Shown one piece after another: positions 1-9,254 of a DNA stretch of 64,000 nt. Every line of letters begins with the position of its first letter. The stretch's first letter is position 1. The DNA is taken from NCBI RefSeq assembly GCF_000278235.1, contig NZ_JH725037.1, positions 95,953-159,952 on the forward strand, written 5' to 3'. A program made the position numbers and the translations under genes. The stretch comes from Bartonella vinsonii subsp. arupensis OK-94-513 (lineage in GTDB: Bacteria > Pseudomonadota > Alphaproteobacteria > Rhizobiales > Rhizobiaceae). The notes below the pieces were generated by a model. That model was not told the origin of the DNA and ran no database searches. It worked only from the letters and a program-made list of their open reading frames with translations.

Positions 1-333
1 ATTGATATGTTTGATTGTGTTATGCCAACACGCGCAGGACGCCATGGTTTAGCTTTTACCCGTTTTGGAAGAATTAATTTGCGCAATGCGCGTTATGCAG
101 AGGATCCATATCCTTTAGATCCACAGTCTCTTTGTCCTGCTACATGTGATTATAGTTGTGCTTATTTGCATCATTTGATCAGATCTGGCGAATCTCTTGG
201 CGGTATGTTGTTAACTTGGAATAATCTTTATTATTATCAACAGCTTATGCAAGGAATTCGTGATGCTATTGAAGAAGGATGTTATGCTGATTTTTGTGCT
301 GAAACACGTGCTTTATGGAAGCAAGGCCGTTAA
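1..333 (+). CDS. tgt: tRNA-guanine (queuine) transglycosylase, C-terminal part, zinc site degenerate
   Basis: This is the 3' end of a gene that begins before the window; the frame is open from base 1. Tgt exchanges guanine-34 of GUN-anticodon tRNAs for a queuosine precursor or queuine. The FDCVMPTR motif with the catalytic Asp is present, followed by the AFTRFGRINLRNARY and AYLHHL blocks. In the zinc region the usual CxCxxC plus later His (E. coli C302, C304, C307, H333) aligns without gaps to S, C, T and N: SLCPAT and LTWNNL. Three of four ligands are therefore replaced, and an Arg near the site has become Cys. The frame is otherwise intact to a normal-looking C terminus. The family assignment is firm; whether the protein is active is doubtful. 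Confidence 0.9.
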   Translation: MDMFDCVMPTRAGRHGLAFTRFGRINLRNARYAEDPYPLDPQSLCPATCDYSCAYLHHLIRSGESLGGMLLTWNNLYYYQQLMQGIRDAIEEGCYADFCAETRALWKQGR

Positions 334-997
334 AGTGTTTAATTGTAAAGTATGGCGTTTGCTTTTATTAAATTGCTCAATTTATTTTGCATCAAAATCT
401 TTTGCTAAAAACAAAGTTAAAATGTTTTTTTAAAAACGTAAAATTGTACTGACCTAAAGAGGAATATGCAATTTTATTGGTTTCTATTTTTTGTAACTGT
501 AAGAGTAAACAGAAACTGTTACTCCGGTACGCGCTACCTGATCCGGAGAAAAACAGTTTGTTTCTGTTTCTAGTGACTGTTTAGATCAACAATGTTAATG
601 AGGAGTTATCGAACCCTTAAAGAAGTATGAAAATTGCATTTTTATAGGATGATTTGTATTTTTTTCGTTAAATAGTGAAGCTCTCACAAAAGCTATCTCA
701 TGTAGGGGGAGATAAGAATGTGATTTGATCTCAATTAAAGGTTTAGAAAACACAAATACGGTTGATACTTTAAAGTGCGAAGCTTATTTTTTCTGATAAC
801 GGTATTTTTGTAACTGCAGTTTCATTTAAATGATAAAATATTGTAAATTCTTCGATGCTGTTTAAAAAATCTATTACAAAAAAATGAAAACTGTTGGTGT
901 TTTAGTGTTTCATTGAGAAATGTTTAGGCATAGACAGAGAAAAATTTTGAGCTCATTTAGGCCATATTACAGGTATTTGCAACTAAGGTATCACTCA
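334..997. other. Long non-coding spacer
   Basis: About 660 bases between tgt and the MFS gene hold no convincing coding frame. The only structure I see is an imperfect inverted repeat at 507-569. The stretch is AT-rich and may be eroded gene sequence. The promoter of the MFS gene probably lies in its right part, but I cannot pick convincing -35/-10 boxes. Confidence 0.5.
507..569. repeat. Imperfect inverted repeat / hairpin
   Basis: The arms at about 507-527 and 543-569 share AAACAGAAAC, TGTT and CTCCGG with their complements. The inner 6-bp stem CTCCGG/CCGGAG closes a 15-base loop and is unusually GC-rich for this region; outer pairing needs small bulges. No T-run follows, so it is not a classical terminator. 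Function unknown. Confidence 0.4.
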
Positions 998-2206
998 ATG
1001 ATGACAATGAGGAATTCTTATAGAAAAAACACTCTTGCTTTAAGAATTGATTTGAGAACACGGTGTTTAGCAACTTTAGCTCTTGCAGTGGGAAGTTTTG
1101 CTATTGGTACTGCAGAGTTTGTAGCCATGGGGTTACAGCCGGAGATGGCGCGGAGTTCGTTTGTTGATATTCCTACAGCTGGTCAATACATTTCTGCTTA
1201 TGCATTGGGTGTTGTGATTGGAGCGCCTCTTTTAGCTGTTGCAACAGCTCAATTATCACACAAAATTGTTCTGATAGGATTGATGTTTTTTTATGCGCTG
1301 GCAAATATTGCAAGTGCTCTTTTTTCTGATTTTAGCATATTAGTAGCATTGCGGTTTATCAGTGGTCTTCCACATGGCATCTATTTCGGTCTTGCAACTA
1401 TGGTTGCAGCTTCTATGGTGGAAATGAATGAACGTTCCAAAGCTGTTGGATATGTTATGCTTGGTTTAACAGTTGCGACCGTTTTAGGAGCACCAGGAGC
1501 GACTTGGATTGGGCAACGTGTCGGTTGGCAGATTGCTTTTGTGCTTGTAGGCGCACTTGCTTTATTGTGTTGTTTGCTTATTTGGAAATTTTTGCCTTCT
1601 GGTTTGAACACTCAAAAAACAAATCCTCTGCACGAACTGGAGGCCTTAAAACAAAAGCAGGTATGGTTTCTTTTGATGATGGTTTCAGTTGGAGCATCAG
1701 GATTATTCTCTGTTTTCACTTATATTAAGTCAACACTCATGCATATTTCTGGTGTTTCGCTTGATTTTGTACCATTTATTATGCCGTTAGTTGGATTGGG
1801 CATGGTGGTAGGTAATCTTTTGGGACCTAAATTGGCTGTTAAAATTGGCATTTCACCCATGATATTTTTTGCTATGCTTTGGAGCACATTTGTTTTTTTT
1901 CTTTTTTTCTTTTTATCCCATACACCGTTAACGGCAGCATTAGGATGCTTTTTTGTTGGTACTTCTTTCGCAGCTATGCCTTCTATACAAACAAAGATTA
2001 TGGATGTTGCTCTCCATGGGCAGATTTTAGCGGGAGCGTTAATGCAATCTGCTTTTAATATTGCTAACGCTCTTGGAGCAGAATCTGGAGCGTGGGTTTT
2101 GAAGTTGGGCTATAGTTATGAATATACTGCTGTTCTTGGGGGTGTCTTAACTCTATGTGGTTTACTGATTTTTTGTTTTTCTTTGTATGAGGAAAAGCGT
2201 AATTAA
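998..2206 (+). CDS. MFS transporter, DHA1 / AraJ-like drug or sugar efflux family
   Basis: About 402 residues with around 12 hydrophobic segments. The N-terminal block LAVGSFAIGTAEFVAMGL and the next segment GQYISAYALGVVIGAPLLA are typical of AraJ/YdhP-like proton-driven exporters in the inner membrane. The frame is open further upstream to an ATG at 920. The start at 998 is preferred because AAGG lies about ten bases before it and the extra 26 residues (Arg/Tyr-rich) are unlike the family. The substrate cannot be told from sequence. It is convergent with another MFS gene 40 bases away and has no regulator beside it. Confidence 0.8.
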   Translation: MMTMRNSYRKNTLALRIDLRTRCLATLALAVGSFAIGTAEFVAMGLQPEMARSSFVDIPTAGQYISAYALGVVIGAPLLAVATAQLSHKIVLIGLMFFYALANIASALFSDFSILVALRFISGLPHGIYFGLATMVAASMVEMNERSKAVGYVMLGLTVATVLGAPGATWIGQRVGWQIAFVLVGALALLCCLLIWKFLPSGLNTQKTNPLHELEALKQKQVWFLLMMVSVGASGLFSVFTYIKSTLMHISGVSLDFVPFIMPLVGLGMVVGNLLGPKLAVKIGISPMIFFAMLWSTFVFFLFFFLSHTPLTAALGCFFVGTSFAAMPSIQTKIMDVALHGQILAGALMQSAFNIANALGAESGAWVLKLGYSYEYTAVLGGVLTLCGLLIFCFSLYEEKRN

Positions 2207-2245
2207 TTTTTTTTCTCTTGAGAAAGAAAACGTCTTCTCGTTTAT

Positions 2246-3673
2246 TTAGTTATTTGATTGTCCTTTTGGATTTTTAAATATGCTATAAGAAACACGTAAA
2301 GCAAGTGGAATGCCAAGACAAAATAAAAGGCTGATGAGTACTACAAGAAGAGTTTTTGCGGCTAAAATCATTCCTACTATTCCTCCAGGATTTAAAAGGC
2401 CAGCAAAATTTGTAATTGTTCCTGCAAGAGTTGCACTTAATGCTGCAGAAAATAGCTGTACAGAGGTAAGAGATTCACTGGCACGTAGGGCATCTTCATT
2501 ATTTGCACATTGTAATATCCGTGTTAGTAAATGCGGCCATGCTATGCCAGCGCTAATCCCTATAGCAAACAATGCTAAGCAAATGATAAAGATATGTCCA
2601 GATGTGGAATCTGTTATTGGAACGAGCCATAAAAGACTGCTTATACCCAAAAGGCTCAATATGGGGGAGTATATAATGATACTATGAATTTTTTTTGTAT
2701 TTATACCAGCACTTGATAGGGAACCACATGTCCATCCGAAACTCATGAGTGACGCTATATAACCGGCAACAAGTGGGGCTTGTCCATGAAGTTCTTGAAG
2801 AAAAAGTGGAAAATAAAGCTCCATACTGTATACCACGGTCGTCATAACAAGTATCAAAGCATAAATAGAAAAAAACTCAGAAGAGAAGGAAAAGGATTTA
2901 CGCGGCAACATAGGATGAAGTGTGGATGATTCTATTTTTGCTAGAACAAAGAGAAGACACAGTCCGATAACTAATCCGCCAATTTGCGCAATAGTGGTAT
3001 TTATAGCACCACCAACAGAAATGATAATAATCAAAAAGATAAGTATAAAGAGTTGTAAAAGAGGAAGTGGGGATGAGGGAACAGTGTTCTTATTTTCTTT
3101 TGGTAAAACTTTAAGGGCTATGAGCAAGAAAATTACCGCTAATGCACCAATAACCCAAAAGGACGCTCTCCACATACCATAGTGTACAGAAATGCCCCCG
3201 ATAGCTGGTCCTAATAAGGTTGATATTCCCCACATTCCAGAGATAATACTCAGTGCATATGACCATACAGATGGAGTGAGAACAATACGAACCATAGAGT
3301 AAGATAAGGATAATAAAGAACCGCTCCCGAATCCTTGAATAAAACGTGCTATTAAAAATAATGGCATAGTCGAAGCTATGGCACACATGAGGGTACCAAC
3401 AGTAAAAATGAAGCCAGAGATTAAATAAGCTTTGCGAGGACCTATTTTCTCTAATATTTTTGTTGCAAGAGAAGTACCAAGGAGTGAGGCTGTAATAAAA
3501 ACGGTTGCCACCCAAGAGTAATAAAGTTCACCGCCAATATCACTCATAAGAGAAGGTAAAATAGTAATAACAACATAAATGTTGGTAGCGTGTAATACAA
3601 CACCACCAGTAAACGTTAAAAAACGAATACCATTTTTCCCCAATAAAAGCGCAGACCAGCTTTGTTTTTTCAC
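2246..3673 (-). CDS. MFS transporter, 14-TM DHA2-type multidrug efflux protein
   Basis: 475 residues with about 14 predicted hydrophobic segments, the number typical of the DHA2/EmrB group. The A-motif region after TM2 reads KILEKIGPRKAYL, and TM4 holds LIARFIQGFGSGSLLSLSYS. TM5 has the motif-C-like LLGPAIGGI of drug antiporters. It probably exports a toxic compound with proton influx; the substrate is unknown. The start ATG at 3673 gives a short cytoplasmic N terminus (MKKQSWSALLLGKNG) before TM1. It stands alone between a convergent MFS gene and icd. Confidence 0.8.
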   Translation of the reverse strand: MKKQSWSALLLGKNGIRFLTFTGGVVLHATNIYVVITILPSLMSDIGGELYYSWVATVFITASLLGTSLATKILEKIGPRKAYLISGFIFTVGTLMCAIASTMPLFLIARFIQGFGSGSLLSLSYSMVRIVLTPSVWSYALSIISGMWGISTLLGPAIGGISVHYGMWRASFWVIGALAVIFLLIALKVLPKENKNTVPSSPLPLLQLFILIFLIIIISVGGAINTTIAQIGGLVIGLCLLFVLAKIESSTLHPMLPRKSFSFSSEFFSIYALILVMTTVVYSMELYFPLFLQELHGQAPLVAGYIASLMSFGWTCGSLSSAGINTKKIHSIIIYSPILSLLGISSLLWLVPITDSTSGHIFIICLALFAIGISAGIAWPHLLTRILQCANNEDALRASESLTSVQLFSAALSATLAGTITNFAGLLNPGGIVGMILAAKTLLVVLISLLFCLGIPLALRVSYSIFKNPKGQSNN

Positions 3674-3745
3674 TATTTTTGCTATTTAGTAAAGAGTTGA
3701 CCTCTTTTATTTATAAGGCAGTTATTTAAATTTGCCAAGAGAAGA

Positions 3746-3775
3746 TTCAAAGCTCGCTTTTCGCAGAGCTTTGAA
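3746..3775 (-). terminator. Probable terminator of icd
   Basis: A perfect 10-bp stem TTCAAAGCTC/GAGCTTTGAA with a 10-base loop lies 20 bases behind the icd stop. On the minus strand it is followed by a moderately T-rich stretch rather than a clean T-run. Confidence 0.45.
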
Positions 3776-3794
3776 ATTTAAATAAAGTGATAAC

Positions 3795-5009
3795 TTAATT
3801 CTTCATTGCTTGTTTGAGATTTTCATTAATTTTATCAAGGAAATCTGTTGTAGAAAGCCATTTTTGTTTAGGTCCAATTAAAAGTGCAAGATCTTTAGTC
3901 ATAAAACCTTCTTCAACGGTCTTAATACAAACTTCTTCTAATGTTTTGGCAAAGTTCTTTAATTTCTCATTATTATCCAGTTTAGCACGGTGCGCTAGTC
4001 CTCGTGTCCATGCAAAAATAGATGCAATAGAATTTGTTGATGTTTCTTCACCTCTTTGATGCTGACGGTAATGACGTGTTACTGTACCGTGTGCTGCTTC
4101 TGCTTCAACAATTTTACCATCTGGTGTCATGAGGACAGAAGTCATGAGACCAAGGGAGCCAAAGCCTTGAGCAACAATATCAGACTGAACATCACCATCA
4201 TAGTTTTTACATGCCCACACATAGCCACCTGACCATTTAAGAGCAGAGGCCACCATATCATCAATGAGGCGATGTTCGTAATATAATTTATGATTTTCAA
4301 ATTCAGTTTTAAATTCTGCATCAAATATTTCTTGAAAGATGTCTTTAAAACGGCCGTCGTAAGCTTTTAGAATGGTATTTTTTGTTGAAAGATAGACTGG
4401 AACATTTCGTTGTAGCCCATAATTAAAAGATGCTCTGGCAAAATCACGAATTGATTCATCAAGGTTGTACATAGCCATAGCAACCCCTGCACTTGGGGCG
4501 TCAAAAATATCATGTTCAATAATTTGATTGTCATCTCCAACAAATTTAATACTTAATTTCCCTTTACTAGGAAATTTGAAATCCGTGGCTTTATATTGAT
4601 CACCAAAAGCGTGCCGTCCAATAATAATTGGTTTTGTCCAGCTAGGAACGAGGCGTGGTACATTTTTGCAAATAATAGGTTCACGAAAAATAACGCCACC
4701 TAAAATATTACGGATTGTGCCATTGGGTGATTTCCACATTTTTTTAAGGTTAAATTCTTTAACTCGGGCTTCATCCGGTGTGATGGTTGCACATTTTATA
4801 CCAACCCCATATTTTTTGATAGCATTGGCAGAATCAATGGTTACCTGATCATCGGTTGCATCTCGATTTACGACGGAAAGATCGTAATATTTAAGCTCAA
4901 TATCGAGATAGGGATGGATCAATTTATCTTTAATATATTTCCAGATGATACGGGTCATTTCATCCCCATCGATTTCAACAACGGGGTTTTCCACTTTGAT
5001 CTTTGCCAT
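3795..5009 (-). CDS. icd: NADP-dependent isocitrate dehydrogenase
   Basis: 404 residues, full length for the dimeric eukaryote-like IDH found in alphaproteobacteria. It oxidatively decarboxylates isocitrate to 2-oxoglutarate with NADP in the TCA cycle. Visible blocks are [16 protein letters not shown] at the N terminus, the substrate-binding [12 protein letters not shown] around residue 95, [19 protein letters not shown] near 205, the metal-binding [18 protein letters not shown] around 270, and [12 protein letters not shown] near 310. The gene stands alone, with long spacers on both sides and a hairpin behind it. Confidence 0.97.
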   Translation of the reverse strand: MAKIKVENPVVEIDGDEMTRIIWKYIKDKLIHPYLDIELKYYDLSVVNRDATDDQVTIDSANAIKKYGVGIKCATITPDEARVKEFNLKKMWKSPNGTIRNILGGVIFREPIICKNVPRLVPSWTKPIIIGRHAFGDQYKATDFKFPSKGKLSIKFVGDDNQIIEHDIFDAPSAGVAMAMYNLDESIRDFARASFNYGLQRNVPVYLSTKNTILKAYDGRFKDIFQEIFDAEFKTEFENHKLYYEHRLIDDMVASALKWSGGYVWACKNYDGDVQSDIVAQGFGSLGLMTSVLMTPDGKIVEAEAAHGTVTRHYRQHQRGEETSTNSIASIFAWTRGLAHRAKLDNNEKLKNFAKTLEEVCIKTVEEGFMTKDLALLIGPKQKWLSTTDFLDKINENLKQAMKN

Positions 5010-5763
5010 TAGAAGTCCTTTTTGTTTAAGTGATATTATTTTTTATAGCATTTTCAGGTTTGTAATGAAAAGTAAAAACAAGAATGATAGAAGGCGCTCT
5101 TAAAATATATATTTATCAATATTTTAGAAACTATTGCTAAACGGATTCATTAAAAAATAATATTAATTTTGTAATATGATCATTGTATCGTTGATAAAAA
5201 GCTGATGCAAGAGAAGGATTCGGTAAAATTTACTACAGGGTGTAGGGAATCTTTATTTTTTGTAAGACATTTTATTTAATTGTTTGATAAATTTATATTA
5301 TTATGGCGTTCGTTACGATTTTTAGAGATATTATATTCGGGAAATAAATTGATAAATAAGGTTATAAATCTTTATTCTACTCTTTCAGCTCTCAGGTAGT
5401 GATCTGTTTGTCTAGAAAAAATTGAATGTGATAGACTATGTGATAGACAAGGAACTGTAATCAAGAAGGGGCGGTATAAATCGAGTTTTGAATTAGCCCT
5501 TAGAAATAGTCTTGGAAATTATTCTTAAAGCTCTTCTGGGAGAAGAATAGAGTTTTACAAAGGATGACAGTTGTATTTGCCAGAAAATACAGTTTACGTG
5601 TTAGTGTGCCTTACAAATTTTAAACATTACAAAAAACACTATCCCATAGATCTATAGTTAACGCATTTTTTTCTTATAAGCGTAAGCGATATAGCATTAC
5701 TCTTTGAATAGAAAAATTATTCACACAGAGACTTTGATAATTCTCTTCACAGGATAACTTCCC
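5010..5763. other. Non-coding stretch upstream of icd
   Basis: About 750 AT-rich bases with no supportable gene on either strand. The icd promoter must lie at the left end. I see no repeat except the tRNA-linked one that starts at 5764. Confidence 0.5.
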
Positions 5764-5834
5764 AAATCCTATTCCCTAACCTTTATTTACGCGCCCCGCA
5801 CCTTAAAAAAACATGCGTAAAATCAATAAGTTAT
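5764..5834 (-). repeat. tRNA-trailer repeat, copy 1 (behind tRNA-Glu)
   Basis: This 71-base stretch matches 60075-60144 at roughly three bases in four, by eye. Shared blocks include AAATCCTATTCCCT, TTTAT, ACGC, TTAAAAAA, CAT and AAATCAATA. Both copies lie in the same orientation, 17-18 bases behind the 3' end of a tRNA gene. It could be the scar of an integrated element or a shared tRNA 3' trailer. Confidence 0.6.
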
Positions 5835-5851
5835 TGGTTGTAAAAAAGATT

Positions 5852-5926
5852 TGGTACGCCCAAGGGGAATTGAACCCCTGTTTCCGCCGTGAAAGGGCGG
5901 CGTCCTAACCTCTAGACGATGGGCGC
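5852..5926 (-). tRNA. tRNA-Glu (anticodon TTC)
   Basis: A complete cloverleaf on the minus strand. The 5' acceptor arm GCGCCCA pairs with TGGGCGT (one G-U), and the anticodon arm CCGCC-CTTTCAC-GGCGG gives anticodon TTC. The T arm AGGGG-TTCAATT-CCCCT is intact, and CCA is encoded. The promoter lies just upstream. Confidence 0.95.
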
Positions 5927-5941
5927 GAACCAATGATGAGG

Positions 5942-5970
5942 CTTATAGAGAGGATCTTTTTACTTCGCAA
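5942..5970 (-). promoter_or_regulatory. Sigma-70-type promoter of tRNA-Glu
   Basis: On the minus strand TTGCGA (5965-5970) and TATAAG (5942-5947) are exactly 17 bases apart. The -10 box ends about 15 bases before the mature tRNA 5' end, which leaves room for a short leader. Confidence 0.65.
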
Positions 5971-6746
5971 GCCCTCTACGTAATTTTTTTTTAAAAAACA
6001 TATTTTATTGCATTATTTTTGGATATATTATTGTCACTCTTGGCTGGATTTTTTTATTTTCTAGAGTTGTGCGTGAGAAAATAGAGAGCATAATTCATGG
6101 TTGATGAATTTTTTATGTTAGCAACCTGATAATTAAATGATATTTTTAGTGCTCGCTTATTTTGAAAAATAAAAATAAATTAAATCAGTATGTTAAATGT
6201 TTTGGTGTTTTTTCTATTGTTGTCTTTCTGAAATATATGCTTGGTATTTTACTTGTTCAAAGATCTTCGGAGAATAATCATCCAAGGTTTTCGGTGAAAC
6301 TATAAGCGGCTGTAGAACAGTTTCTTGAAATAAAACGATAAACATAATCATTAATAAGCTGAAAAATGATACGAATCACATAAAGACTGTCTTTGCGATT
6401 AGATATGCTTTCCTTTCGTTTCATAAAATGTCCGCTGTAAAAATGAAAAAATATTGAAACAAATCGAAAGTAAAATAGAAGTTAATAATCATTTTTTTAT
6501 ATGTTGATTGAAACTCCACTCTTTTGAAGCAGTGAAGCAGTCGTTTTTATAAAGGCTATTACTCTTTAAAAGAGATAAATTTATATCTGAGAGATTTTGA
6601 TTGAACGAGCAGTTTTGTGATACAAGAAGACAAATTTGGTTGAATAGAGTGGGGGACTTCTTTAGATTGTGTTTGGTTGTAAGCATCATTTTCGTTGATT
6701 TACACATCGTATTTTTCAAAAGAAGAGAGGGATAAGCAGTTAGATA
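5971..6746. other. Non-coding stretch before hom
   Basis: About 775 AT-rich bases between the tRNA-Glu promoter and hom. A 76-codon frame on the minus strand (6489-6719) has no ribosome-binding site and no recognisable family, so I do not call it a gene. The hom promoter must lie near the right end. Confidence 0.5.
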
Positions 6747-8057
6747 ATGGCAGAAGCTTTAAGAGTTGGCATTGCGGGTCTTGGTACGGTTGGTACTTCA
6801 GTTATAAAAATTCTGCGTGAAAAAGCGAGTAGTTTAGCTTGCCAATGTGGACGATCGATCGAAATTGTTGCTGTTAGTGCACGTGATAGAAGTCGTAATC
6901 GTGGAATTGATCTGAGTGATGTAAAATGGTTCGATTCACCAGTGGATATGGCTTCTTCTGATGATATTGATGTTTTTGTGGAATTAATTGGTGGTGAATT
7001 AGATGTTGTGCATCAAGCTGTTAAAAAAGCTCTGGAGGTAGGGCATCATGTTGTTACTGCCAATAAAGCACTTCTCGCACGACATGGGGTAGCACTTGCT
7101 GTAAGTGCAGAAAAAAAAGGTGTTTTTTTTCATTTTGAAGCGGCTGTTGCTGGAGGAATTCCTGTCATCAAAGCGATGAGAGAATCACTTTGCGGTAACC
7201 GTATATCGCGAATTTATGGTATTCTCAATGGAACCTGCAACTATATATTAACACGTATGTTTAATGAAGGCCTTTCATTTAAAGATTGTTTGGCTGATGC
7301 ACAGAGACTTGGTTATGCTGAAGCTGATCCAACTTTTGATATTGGGGGAAATGATACAGCTCATAAATTGGCTTTATTGACAAGTTTAGCATTCGGAACG
7401 GCCATTTCGTTAGATGATGTGTATGTTGAAGGAATTAGCAATATTTCACAGATTGATATTCGTGCAGCTGATGAATTGGGTTATCGGATTAAGCTTTTAG
7501 GGGTTGCGTTAGAAACAGATTCTGGAATTGAGCAGCGTGTTCACCCGACAATGGTACCAACATCATCAATGATTGCACAGATTCATGGCGTAACAAATGC
7601 CCTTTCTATTCAAAGTGATTTATTAGGTGAATTGCTCTTTTCTGGTCCTGGTGCTGGAGGAGCGGCAACAGCATCAGCAGTTATTGCTGATTTGGCTGAC
7701 ATAGCGAAAGCACGTACTGGTTTTCAGTATGCACCTGTTTTAAGAAATCCAGCATTGGAGCTTGCTCCTCATAAAAAAGCACGTATTTCGCATCATGCAG
7801 GTGGTTATTTTATTCGTTTGAATGTTCATGATCGTGCTGGTGTTTTTGCTGCAGTAGCACAGCATATGGCTGATAATAGCATTTCATTAGAATCGATTGT
7901 TCAAAAACCTTTTGTAGAAAGCCAGATTGTAAAAACAATTATTTTAATAACGCATGAAACAACGGAGGTGAATGTACGAAAAGCACTTGCAGCAATTGAA
8001 AAAGATGGACATCTTGTTGCAAAGTCTCAATTCATTCGTATTGAACCTATGGCATAA
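6747..8057 (+). CDS. hom: Homoserine dehydrogenase
   Basis: 436 residues, the long form with a C-terminal ACT domain. It reduces aspartate semialdehyde to homoserine on the way to threonine and methionine. The N-terminal nucleotide fold has GLGTVGTSVIKIL at residues 9-21. The catalytic block includes GILNGTCNYILTRM near 157 and ADPTFDIGGNDTAHKLALL near 195. The ACT domain (about 350-430) begins at GYFIRLNVHDRAGVFAAVAQ and probably senses threonine. A purine-rich AAGAGAGGG lies upstream of the ATG. glpX follows 150 bases later, an order common in Rhizobiales. Confidence 0.96.
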   Translation: MAEALRVGIAGLGTVGTSVIKILREKASSLACQCGRSIEIVAVSARDRSRNRGIDLSDVKWFDSPVDMASSDDIDVFVELIGGELDVVHQAVKKALEVGHHVVTANKALLARHGVALAVSAEKKGVFFHFEAAVAGGIPVIKAMRESLCGNRISRIYGILNGTCNYILTRMFNEGLSFKDCLADAQRLGYAEADPTFDIGGNDTAHKLALLTSLAFGTAISLDDVYVEGISNISQIDIRAADELGYRIKLLGVALETDSGIEQRVHPTMVPTSSMIAQIHGVTNALSIQSDLLGELLFSGPGAGGAATASAVIADLADIAKARTGFQYAPVLRNPALELAPHKKARISHHAGGYFIRLNVHDRAGVFAAVAQHMADNSISLESIVQKPFVESQIVKTIILITHETTEVNVRKALAAIEKDGHLVAKSQFIRIEPMA

Positions 8058-8207
8058 AGTTGAGAAGTTGTTTAATGACAAAAAAAGAAATTTGAGTGTT
8101 TTTTTCTGTTGTGGAAAGTTCTCATCTTTGCCAAAAGCTTTCTTATTAATGTTTAACAATAAATGCTAACGCTTTTTCTTTAATACTCATTCAGTAGGAT
8201 TTTTCAT

Positions 8208-9194
8208 ATGCCCGCATCTCAGAAAAATTTAAATGGACTTGATCGTATTCTAACGCTTGAATTGGTACGTGTCACTGAACGTGCTGCTGTTGCAGCTGCA
8301 CGCTGGCGCGGACGCGGTGATGAAAAGGCTGCTGATCAAGCTGCTGTGGATGCAATGCGTCAGGAGCTTAATCGGTTGCCTATTGATGGTACAGTGGTGA
8401 TTGGTGAAGGGGAACGTGATGAAGCTCCTATGCTTTATATTGGAGAGAAAGTAGGACTTCAAGAAGGGACCGCGATTGATATTGCACTTGATCCACTTGA
8501 AGGAACGACAATTTGTGCTAAAAATCTTGCTAATTCTCTAGCTGTGGTTGCAATTGCTGAAAAGGGTAATCTCCTTTACGCTCCTGACGTTTATATGAAA
8601 AAAATTGCTGTTGGTCCTGATTATCCCAAAGGGATTGTTGATATAGATGCTTTGCCTGCTGATAATATTCACGCCCTTGCAAAAGCTAAAGGCGTAGCTG
8701 TTAATCAGATAACTGTTTGTATTATGGATCGGCCTCGTCACGAAAAACTGATTGAAGAAGTGCGTGCAACGGGAGCATCAATTCGTTTAATTGGCGATGG
8801 AGATGTTGCTGCCGTTATCGATACAACGAATCCAGATGAAACGGGTATTGATATCTATATGGGGATTGGTGGAGCTCCAGAAGGGGTATTAGCTGCTGCA
8901 GCCTTGCGTTGTATTGGTGGACAGATGCAAGGTCGTTTGCAACTTGATACAGAAGAAAAAATCGCGCGCGCTGCCAAAATGGGAATTGATAACCCCAATA
9001 AAGTTTACACAATGGAAGAAATGGCAAAAGGGGATGTGTTGTTTTCTGCAACAGGTGTAACGGATGGCAATATGCTTTCAGGTGTTAAATTTACTCCTCA
9101 TTATATTCAAACAGAAACACTTGTGATGCGTTCACATACCGGTACAATCCGTCGTATTAAAGCGCAGCATAGAGATTATTCAAAATTTGATTAA
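8208..9194 (+). CDS. glpX: Fructose-1,6-bisphosphatase class II (GlpX)
   Basis: 328 residues, usual family length. It hydrolyses fructose-1,6-bisphosphate to fructose-6-phosphate for gluconeogenesis. Diagnostic blocks are VIGEGERDEAPMLYIGE near residue 64 and DIALDPLEGTTICAKN near 90 (the metal-binding Asp/Glu set). The mid part holds IGDGDVAAVI and GIGGAPEGVLAAAALRC, and the end HYIQTETLVMRSHTGTIR. AGTAGGA precedes the ATG by about eight bases. It follows hom on the same strand and may share its transcript. Confidence 0.96.
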   Translation: MPASQKNLNGLDRILTLELVRVTERAAVAAARWRGRGDEKAADQAAVDAMRQELNRLPIDGTVVIGEGERDEAPMLYIGEKVGLQEGTAIDIALDPLEGTTICAKNLANSLAVVAIAEKGNLLYAPDVYMKKIAVGPDYPKGIVDIDALPADNIHALAKAKGVAVNQITVCIMDRPRHEKLIEEVRATGASIRLIGDGDVAAVIDTTNPDETGIDIYMGIGGAPEGVLAAAALRCIGGQMQGRLQLDTEEKIARAAKMGIDNPNKVYTMEEMAKGDVLFSATGVTDGNMLSGVKFTPHYIQTETLVMRSHTGTIRRIKAQHRDYSKFD

Positions 9195-9200
9195 AACGCT

Positions 9201-9238
9201 TTCTTTTTCACTGTATCTGTTAAGAAAGTGAAAAAGAA
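9201..9238 (+). terminator. Hairpin behind glpX, probable terminator
   Basis: A perfect 12-bp stem TTCTTTTTCACT/AGTGAAAAAGAA with a 14-base loop starts six bases after the glpX stop and is followed by TTATTTG. The stem is AU-rich, so efficiency is uncertain. Confidence 0.5.
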
Positions 9239-9254
9239 TTATTTGAAGCAACTG

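Noticed and set aside
6489..6719. 76-codon minus-strand frame before hom
   Set aside because: Lys/Asn/Ser-rich composition expected by chance in AT-rich DNA, no ribosome-binding site and no recognisable family.
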